Of a stretch of 48,367 bases of DNA, positions 42,757-48,367 are shown one piece after another. Numbering within the stretch: the first letter of the stretch is position 1; each line of letters opens with the position of its first letter. The DNA comes from Bacillota bacterium (GTDB lineage: Bacteria > Bacillota > Sulfobacillia > Symbiobacteriales > ZC4RG38). The stretch lies in contig JAKKUO010000013.1 in assembly GCA_021890795.1 (NCBI GenBank), positions 1 through 48,367 on the forward strand, read 5' to 3'. A program made the translations under genes and the position numbers. Below the pieces are notes generated by a model. That model was not told the origin of the DNA. It saw only the letters and a program-made list of their open reading frames with translations, and did not search any database.

Positions 42757-43506
42757 TTACCCGAACCGGCCGGTGAGGTACTCCTCGGTCTTCTTCTCCC
42801 GAGGGTTCGCGAACATCTCCCGGGTGGGCCCCATCTCGATCAGCCGGCCGTTCAGGAAGAACGCCGTCTCATCCGCCACCCGGCCGGCCTGCTGCATGTT
42901 ATGGGTGACCAGGACGATGGTGTAGCGGGACTTCAGTTCCAGGATCAGGTCCTCCAGTTTGGCGGTCGAGATCGGGTCGAGGGCCGAAGCCGGCTCGTCC
43001 ATCAGGATCACCTCCGGCTCCACCGCCAGGGCCCGGGCGAGGCAGAGCCGCTGCTGCTGCCCGCCGGAAAGGGAGAGGGCGCTGGCGTGCAGCCGGTCCT
43101 TCACCTCGTCCCAGAGGGCCGCCTGCCGAAGGCACCGCTCCACCAGCTCGTTCAGGTTGCCCCGGTAGCCGTTGATCCGGGGGCCGAAAGCGACGTTCTC
43201 GAAGATCGACTTCGGAAACGGGTTCGGCTTCTGGAAGACCATGCCGATCCGGTACCGGATCTCCATCGGGTCCACATCATCGTCGTAAATATTCCTTCCC
43301 TTAAAGCGCACCTCGCCGGTGACCCGCACCCCGGGCTGCAGGTCGTGCATCCGGTTCAGGCACCGGAGCAGGGTGGACTTGCCGCAGCCTGACGGGCCGA
43401 TGATCGCGGTGACCGCCCGCTCCCGGATGTTCATATTGACGTCGTACAGGACCTGGTGCTGCCCGTAATACACGTTCAGGTTCCGGATCTCAAAGGCGTT
43501 GCCCAT
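42757..43506 (-). CDS. pstB: Phosphate ABC transporter ATP-binding protein PstB
   Basis: 249 aa, the usual PstB length. It drives high-affinity phosphate uptake through PstCA. Motifs are [19 protein letters not shown] (Walker A), [18 protein letters not shown] (Q-loop and the PstB-specific PNPFP), [29 protein letters not shown], and the H-loop [20 protein letters not shown] at the C-terminus is characteristic. Four bases separate it from pstA. It ends the operon: there is no phoU after it, and a terminator-like hairpin follows. Confidence 0.96.
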   Translation of the reverse strand: MGNAFEIRNLNVYYGQHQVLYDVNMNIRERAVTAIIGPSGCGKSTLLRCLNRMHDLQPGVRVTGEVRFKGRNIYDDDVDPMEIRYRIGMVFQKPNPFPKSIFENVAFGPRINGYRGNLNELVERCLRQAALWDEVKDRLHASALSLSGGQQQRLCLARALAVEPEVILMDEPASALDPISTAKLEDLILELKSRYTIVLVTHNMQQAGRVADETAFFLNGRLIEMGPTREMFANPREKKTEEYLTGRFG

Positions 43507-43510
43507 CGGC

Positions 43511-44383
43511 CTACCACTCCGCCTTCTTCTGGTACTTGTTCCGCAGCCAGATGGCCACCGCGTTCAGGCTGAGCAGCACCGCCAGCAGCACGACGATGCC
43601 GGCGGCGGCGAGCTGCTGAAAGGCCGGCTGTGGGCGGGCAGCCCAGTTGAAGATCTGAATCGGCAATACCGAGAAGCCGTCGAGGGGATGCCGGGGCAGG
43701 AAGGTGATGAAGGCCCAGGCGCCGATGGTGATCATGGGCGCCGTCTCCCCCAGGGCCCGGGAGATCGCCAGGATGACGCCGGTCATAATGCTCCCCGCCG
43801 CGGTGGGCAGCACCACCGTCCGGATCACCTGCCACCGGGTGGCCCCCAGGGCGTAGGCGCCGTGGATGAGGGAGACGGGCACCGAGCGTAGGGCCTCCCG
43901 GGTTGCCACGATGATCACCGGTAGGACCAGGAGGGTCATGGTCAGGGCGGCGGCCAGCACCGAGCGGCCCAGGTGCAGCCCCCGGACAAAGATCGCCAGG
44001 CCCAGGAGGCCGTAGACGATGGAGGGGACCCCCGCCAGATTCGCGATGTTGGCCTCGATCAGCCGGGAGAGCCAGCTGTCCCCGGCGTAGAACTCCAGGT
44101 AGACCGCTGCGGCCACTCCCAGGGGCAGGGCGATCAGCGCGGTCAGGCCGATCACCCAGAGGGAGCCCACCAGGGGGACCAAGATGCCGGCCCGCTCGGG
44201 GATCCGAGAGGGATAGCTGGTGAGGAACTCCCACCGGAGCCACCGGGCGCCGTCCCGGACCACGTCCCAGAGGAGGACCACCAGGGTCAGGAGGCTAAGG
44301 GCGATGGCCAGCAGGAAGACCGCCGCGAAGATCCGGTCCAGCCGCTGCCGGACCCGGCGCCGCCGCTGCCACTCCCCGGTCAT
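43511..44383 (-). CDS. pstA: Phosphate ABC transporter permease PstA
   Basis: 290 aa from ATG at 44383, whose ATGA overlaps the pstC stop. Six membrane helices carry PstA features: [24 protein letters not shown] in two parts, [22 protein letters not shown], and the EAA-like loop [39 protein letters not shown] near the C-terminus is the conserved PstA/PstC element. It pairs with PstC to form the channel. Confidence 0.95.
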   Translation of the reverse strand: MTGEWQRRRRVRQRLDRIFAAVFLLAIALSLLTLVVLLWDVVRDGARWLRWEFLTSYPSRIPERAGILVPLVGSLWVIGLTALIALPLGVAAAVYLEFYAGDSWLSRLIEANIANLAGVPSIVYGLLGLAIFVRGLHLGRSVLAAALTMTLLVLPVIIVATREALRSVPVSLIHGAYALGATRWQVIRTVVLPTAAGSIMTGVILAISRALGETAPMITIGAWAFITFLPRHPLDGFSVLPIQIFNWAARPQPAFQQLAAAGIVVLLAVLLSLNAVAIWLRNKYQKKAEW

Positions 44384-45318
44384 GCCCGCACCCCCTCCTG
44401 ATACCGCCGGACCACCCACCGGGCGAAGAGGTTCATCGCCAGGGTGACCAGGAAGAGGGCCATCCCCACCGCGTAGATGCTGTAGTACTCGACGGTGCCG
44501 TAGCCCACATCCCCCTGGCTCACCTGGACAATGAAGCCGGTCATGGTCTGGATCGACTCCAGGGGGTTGAGGGTGAGCTTAGGGGTAGAACCCGCCGCCA
44601 GGGCGACGATCATGCTCTCCCCCACCGCCCGGGAGACCGCGAGGATGATAGCGGCGACGATTCCGGAGAAGGCCGCCGGAACCACCACCTTGAGGGCCAC
44701 CTCCAGCCGGGTGGCACCCAGGGCGTAGGCCGCTTCCCGAAGGGACCGGGGCACCGCCACCATCGCGTCCTCGCTCAGGGAGGAGACCGTGGGGATGATC
44801 ATCACCCCGACCGCGATGCAGGCGCTGAGGGCGTTGAAGACCTCCAGGTTCTCGATGTACCGCCGCAGGAGGGGCGTGATGTAGGTAAGGGCAAAGTACC
44901 CGTAAACCACCGTCGGAATGCCGGCGAGGATCTCCAGGAGGGGCTTCACGACCCGCCGCACCCGGTCGGAGGCATACTCGCTCAGGTAGATCGCGCTGCC
45001 CAGCCCCAGGGGGACCGCGACCAGGGCGGAGCCCACCGCAACGAGAAAGGTGCCGTTTAGCAGGGGCAGGATCCCGAAGTGCTTGGGCGTGAAGAGGGGC
45101 GTCCACTTGTCATCGGTCAGAAACTCCCAGAGGGAGACCTGCTGGAAAAACTGCACGGTGTCCACCGTCAAGGTGAGGACGATCCCTACCGTGGTCAGCA
45201 CCGACACCAGGCCGGCAAGCAGAAGGAGCCGGGCGATCCACCGCTCCCGCCGCTTCTGGGCGTCCCGCCACCGGGGGCTCACCCGCAAGTCCCGCCCTTC
45301 GGCCACTGCGTTGGCCAT
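44380..45318 (-). CDS. pstC: Phosphate ABC transporter permease PstC
   Basis: 312 aa from ATG at 45318 with GAGAGGTG just upstream. A basic cytoplasmic N-terminus of about 35 residues is followed by six helices. Marks are [42 protein letters not shown], the loop [22 protein letters not shown], and [20 protein letters not shown]. The gene lies 72 bp downstream of pstS and overlaps pstA. Confidence 0.95.
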   Translation of the reverse strand: MANAVAEGRDLRVSPRWRDAQKRRERWIARLLLLAGLVSVLTTVGIVLTLTVDTVQFFQQVSLWEFLTDDKWTPLFTPKHFGILPLLNGTFLVAVGSALVAVPLGLGSAIYLSEYASDRVRRVVKPLLEILAGIPTVVYGYFALTYITPLLRRYIENLEVFNALSACIAVGVMIIPTVSSLSEDAMVAVPRSLREAAYALGATRLEVALKVVVPAAFSGIVAAIILAVSRAVGESMIVALAAGSTPKLTLNPLESIQTMTGFIVQVSQGDVGYGTVEYYSIYAVGMALFLVTLAMNLFARWVVRRYQEGVRA

Positions 45319-45390
45319 ACGCACCTCTCCCTGTCGTTCCGTAGACCGAGTCACACCGGGGCGTACCCGTGCCCGCAGCCCAGGTCTTGG

Positions 45391-46329
45391 TTATTGAATT
45401 TTCTTTAAAATTTCGTCGTACTTCTCCTGGGGCAGGGGAGTGTACCCGACCGCCGGGACCAGCACCGGCGCGTACTTCAGATAGAATTCAACGAACGCGC
45501 GGACCTCCGGCCGCTCCAGGGCCTTCCGGGTGGGGTAGATATAGACCGGCCGGGCCAGCGGATAGGTGCCGTTCTGGATGGTCTCATCGGTGGGCTCGAC
45601 GCAGCCCTGGCCCCCATCCACCGCCAGCGCCTTGACCGCCCCCCGGTTCTCCACGTAGTAGGCATAACCGAAGTAGCCCAGGGCCCCCCGGTCGCCCATG
45701 ACCCCCTGGATCAGGAGGTTGTCGTCCTCCGAAGCGGTGTAGTCCGTCCGGCTGGCCCCCGCCTGCTTGTTGATGTGCTCCGTGAAGTACTCGAAGGTGC
45801 CGGAGTCGGTGCCGGGACCATAGAGCTTCAGCTCCAGATCCGGCCACTCCGGCCGGACCTGGTTCCAGCGCGTCACCTTCGAGTCGGGTTTCCAGATCTC
45901 GTGGAGCTCCTCCACGGTGACGCAGGTAGCCCAGTCGTTCTTTGCATGGACCGCCACGACGATGCCGTCGTAAGCCACCGGGATCTCCACATAGCCGAGG
46001 CCGTTCTTCTCCACCGCCTCGGCCTCCTCAGGCCGGATCTTCCGGGAGGAGTTGTTGATGTCCACCTCGCCCTTTGTCCACTTCTTGAAACCGCCGCCGG
46101 AGCCGGAGACGCCGATGGTCACCCGCACCCCGCGGTGCTCCCGCTGAAACTCCTCCGCCACCGCCTCGGTGATGGGGTAGACGGTGGAGGAGCCGTCGAT
46201 CCGGATCTCGCCCCGGAGTTCCGATCCGCTGGACGGAGCCCCTCCCTGGCCACCAGGCCCGCCGCACCCGAAGAGCACCAGAGAGAGGGCCGTCACCATC
46301 GCAGCGAGGACCCGAGGACCCTTCGCCAT
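45391..46329 (-). CDS. pstS: Phosphate-binding lipoprotein PstS
   Basis: 312 aa. The lipobox LVLFGC gives a lipid-anchored Cys at residue 22. The mature protein has the phosphate site motifs IDGSSTVYPITEAVAEEF and VSGSGGGFKKWTKGEVDINNSSR, the GTDSGTFEYFTEHI segment, and a C-terminal YPLARPVYIYPT. It supplies phosphate to PstCA. The gene is first in the pstSCAB operon and is preceded by a three-repeat PhoP box. Confidence 0.95.
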   Translation of the reverse strand: MAKGPRVLAAMVTALSLVLFGCGGPGGQGGAPSSGSELRGEIRIDGSSTVYPITEAVAEEFQREHRGVRVTIGVSGSGGGFKKWTKGEVDINNSSRKIRPEEAEAVEKNGLGYVEIPVAYDGIVVAVHAKNDWATCVTVEELHEIWKPDSKVTRWNQVRPEWPDLELKLYGPGTDSGTFEYFTEHINKQAGASRTDYTASEDDNLLIQGVMGDRGALGYFGYAYYVENRGAVKALAVDGGQGCVEPTDETIQNGTYPLARPVYIYPTRKALERPEVRAFVEFYLKYAPVLVPAVGYTPLPQEKYDEILKKIQ

Positions 46330-46451
46330 AGTGGTTCATAACTCCCTTCGCTCCAGACGCCCCGCATGCCCAGACGTCCGGCTCGCACGGGGCAGGTTGC
46401 CCACGTCCGGACCGCCGTGCGGAGACTCCGCTCCTAATCATCCCGGATGCT

Positions 46452-46479
46452 CGTTAAGGAACCGTTAAGATCCCGTGAA
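46452..46479 (-). promoter_or_regulatory. PhoP (Pho) box upstream of pstS
   Basis: On the minus strand TTCACG, TTAACG and TTAACG occur at exact 11-bp intervals. PhoP of Bacillus binds TT(A/T/C)ACA repeats separated by 5 bases, so number, spacing and orientation agree, with G for A at the last position. The box lies about 120 bp before the pstS start. Confidence 0.75.
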
Positions 46480-46584
46480 GTTTCGACGGATCGGAAAGGA
46501 CCGCCTCCGGACAGGACCGCCTCCGGACAAGCGCCAGCCCCCCTACCGTCAGGAGCCGGGCCCGGGCCCGGCTCCTGGCGGCGA

Positions 46585-46776
46585 TCAGCCCTTCTCTTCC
46601 CCTTGCTCCCCCGCCGGCTGCACCGGCCAGATGGTCACCTCCGCCCGGTCCTTGAGCCGCACCACGCTGGGGCACTGGCAGAAGGGGCACCGGTGGGGCA
46701 GGTACCGTTCGAGGGCGAAGAAAGCCCGATCGCAGTCGACGCACTTGTAGGCATGCACGGGAAAACGTTCCGCCAT
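46585..46776 (-). CDS. Small zinc-ribbon protein, 63 aa
   Basis: The ATG at 46776 has GAGGGGTG about 6 bases upstream. Cysteines at 12, 15, 30 and 33 (KCVDCDRAF and HRCPFCQC) form a CxxC-CxxC zinc ribbon like those of FmdB-type or rubredoxin-like short proteins. The C-terminal part is beta-like (RLKDRAEVTIWPVQP) with an acidic tail. The function is not known. It stands alone, upstream of pstS in the same direction, but is separated from it by the Pho box, so it is probably a separate transcript. Confidence 0.75.
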   Translation of the reverse strand: MAERFPVHAYKCVDCDRAFFALERYLPHRCPFCQCPSVVRLKDRAEVTIWPVQPAGEQGEEKG

Positions 46777-46785
46777 CCAGCCCAC

Positions 46786-47035
46786 CCCTCTCGGACGCCA
46801 GGTCTTCAGCGGCTCTTTTCGCCCTGCCGACCTCCCTCACCTGCTCTCCGGTCCGGTTTCGCCCTGGGGGGCACCAACTCGCGGGCCATGAGGTAGGATG
46901 ACACCCAGCGGAGACCGGGCATCCTTCACCGGGCATCACTACCGTACGCCGCCAGGGGGGCGGGATGTCACGCCCTTCGCATCCACCCGCATAGGCTGGG
47001 GTTTAGGTCTGGTCCATCGATGGAGGGATGGGCAG
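46786..47035. other. Intergenic region before the YheC/YheD gene
   Basis: 250 bases between divergent genes. It must hold both promoters; I see no clear hexamers, repeats or coding frame. Confidence 0.4.
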
Positions 47036-48367
47036 GTGCGGGGAAGGCGAATCGCCCTGGTGCTCCCGGGGAGCCGCGCCCTGGCGCATCCGGAAGACCA
47101 TCAGGAGGGCGGCGTCCCGGCGCTGGCGGTGGCGCCGGACGTGATGGCAGGTCTGGACCTACGACCGGGGCAGCAGATCCCTCTCTCCTTCGGGCAGCGG
47201 ACCGTGGCAGTGGCGGTGGCCAGTGCCCAGGACCTGCCGCCGGGAACGGTGGCACCGTCCCAGGAGGCTGCGACCCGGCTCCTGTTGCCGCAGGTCCCCA
47301 CCGCCGGCCTCTTCCGGGGCCCGCAGGGGTTGCGGCTCGGCCCCCTCGTCGCCCTGCAGATCTCGTCCCAGAAACTTGAAAACCTCCTGGCAGGCCAGGA
47401 GGATACGGACTACCGGCGGTACCAACGGTACGCGGAGGAACTCGCCGCGGTGCTTTGCTTTTTCCGGGTGCAGGACGTCGACCTCACCCGGGCGGAGGTC
47501 CGGGCCTACCAATTGAGTCCCAGTGGATGGCAGCCCCAACTCCTCCCCCTCCCCCGGGTGGTTTACGACCGGTGCTTTGGCCCCGACGGGCGGGCCGAGT
47601 CCCGGAAGATGCGGCAGGTGGCGGACCGGGCGGGGATCACGGTCGTCAACCGCCCCATCAACGTCCCCAAGCTCACTGTCTACACCCTGGTGGAGGGGGA
47701 CCCCAACCTCCGGCCCCTCCTGCCGGTCACCCTGCCCCTCAGCCGGGAGAACCTGCTGATGATGGCCGCGCACTTCCCGGTCCTCTACCTGAAGCCGGAC
47801 AACCTGCACAAGGGCAAGGGCATCTTCCGGCTGGAGCGCCGCAGCCGCGGGTGGGCGATCCGGCCCAGCGACTCCGGCGGGGTGCCCGGGCCCCCCGGCA
47901 TCCCCGGCCCGGTGGAAGCGGTCCTTGACCTGCTGCCCCCCGGGCGGCCCTACCTCATCCAGGAGGGCATCCCCCTGGCCACCTACCTGGGCAACCCGTA
48001 CGACTTCCGTGCCCTGGTGCAGAAGGACGCCGGGGGCTGCTGGCAGGTCACCGGCCTGGTGGCCCGGATCGCCCCGGAGGAGGGGGTTGTGACCAGCCCC
48101 CGGAGCGCCCGACAGGTGGCGTCGGCCGAGCGGGTGCTGGTGCACTCCTTCGGGCGCCGGGGCCGGGAGATCCTCGAAGAGCTTACGGCCAGCGCGGTGC
48201 GGATCGCCCGGTGTATCGACGCACACCTGGGCCCGTGCGGGGAACTGGGGCTCGACCTGGGGGTAACCCGGGCAGGGGCCATTCAGCTCCTTGAAGTGAA
48301 CGGCAAACCCCTCGGTGGCCTCGGCCATCGTCCGCTGGGCCGAGGCCGGCAGCGTGGCGACCAACAC
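47036..48367 (+). CDS. YheC/YheD family spore-coat-associated ATP-grasp protein (partial, runs off window)
   Basis: At least 444 codons from GTG at 47036 with GGAGGG 8 bases upstream; no stop occurs before the window ends. Bacillus YheC and YheD are endospore coat-associated proteins with an ATP-grasp-like fold. An N-terminal beta-rich part is followed by PRVVYDRCFGPDG, VNRPINVPKLTVYTLVEGDP, then the ATP-grasp-like YLKPDNLHKGKGIFRLERRS, YLIQEGIPLATYLGNPYDFRALVQKD, and near the end ELGLDLGVTRAGAIQLLEVNGKP. After that motif the coding signature moves to the next frame at about 48311 (SVASAIVRWAEAGSVATN, all codons G/C-ending), so the true end is probably frameshifted or the base count in the CCCC run is wrong. 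Confidence 0.85.
   Translation, partial: MRGRRIALVLPGSRALAHPEDHQEGGVPALAVAPDVMAGLDLRPGQQIPLSFGQRTVAVAVASAQDLPPGTVAPSQEAATRLLLPQVPTAGLFRGPQGLRLGPLVALQISSQKLENLLAGQEDTDYRRYQRYAEELAAVLCFFRVQDVDLTRAEVRAYQLSPSGWQPQLLPLPRVVYDRCFGPDGRAESRKMRQVADRAGITVVNRPINVPKLTVYTLVEGDPNLRPLLPVTLPLSRENLLMMAAHFPVLYLKPDNLHKGKGIFRLERRSRGWAIRPSDSGGVPGPPGIPGPVEAVLDLLPPGRPYLIQEGIPLATYLGNPYDFRALVQKDAGGCWQVTGLVARIAPEEGVVTSPRSARQVASAERVLVHSFGRRGREILEELTASAVRIARCIDAHLGPCGELGLDLGVTRAGAIQLLEVNGKPLGGLGHRPLGRGRQRGDQH

Noticed and set aside
47159-48367. 402-codon open frame on the minus strand at the right edge
   Set aside because: It is the antisense of the YheC/YheD gene, whose motifs are recognisable.

Overview
The window is a GC-rich chromosomal segment with strong G/C third-position bias and many GTG and TTG starts preceded by good GGAGG-type ribosome sites. 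Gene content points to an endospore-forming, probably thermophilic high-GC Firmicute of the Symbiobacterium/Thermaerobacter/Limnochorda kind. The markers are the sporulation genes yqfC and yqfD, a GerMN-domain protein, a YheC/YheD spore-coat-type ATP-grasp protein, and the Firmicute order yqfC-yqfD-phoH-pgpH-ybeY-dgkA-cdd-era-recO. The species assignment is inference.

Layout. (1) 0-12 kb: a GerMN lipoprotein-like gene, then a long minus-strand housekeeping operon running yqfC, yqfD, phoH, pgpH, ybeY, dgkA, cdd, era. mgtE, deoC and recO follow. mgtE has its own promoter and a structured leader of about 250 nt whose last helix sequesters the ribosome site. (2) 12-20.6 kb: a CapA-type lipoprotein fused to a solute-binding-like domain, a broken kanamycin-nucleotidyltransferase-like gene, a two-gene ABC-2 exporter, an LLM-class flavin monooxygenase, and a three-gene ABC-2 exporter on the minus strand. 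(3) 20.6-32.5 kb: a xylose/xylo-oligosaccharide locus. Xylulokinase and an unusual sugar isomerase lie on the minus strand. They are divergent from a GH52 beta-xylosidase, a sugar ABC importer (binding protein and two permeases), a GH5 hydrolase and the ROK repressor XylR. Two look-alike XylR operators and one cre-like site tie the locus together: oligosaccharides are imported, cut to xylose inside the cell, isomerised and phosphorylated to xylulose 5-phosphate. (4) 32.5-36.7 kb: class III aminotransferase, TenA, a membrane-anchored metallophosphoesterase and a DinB-fold protein. (5) 36.7-42.5 kb: FloA flotillin and its NfeD-type membrane protease partner with a companion protein, and a lone molybdopterin oxidoreductase. 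(6) 42.7-46.5 kb: the phosphate importer pstSCAB, preceded by three TTNACG repeats at 11-bp spacing (a PhoP box). (7) 46.5-48.4 kb: a small zinc-ribbon protein and a YheC/YheD protein running off the window edge.

The strongest candidates for something new are the unassigned mgtE leader RNA, the xylose-locus isomerase whose predicted metal ligands look like L-rhamnose isomerase rather than XylA, the shared XylR operator with one copy buried in a terminator tail, and an in-frame duplication of the ribosome site and start codon at nfeD. No tRNA, rRNA, CRISPR array or insertion sequence was seen.
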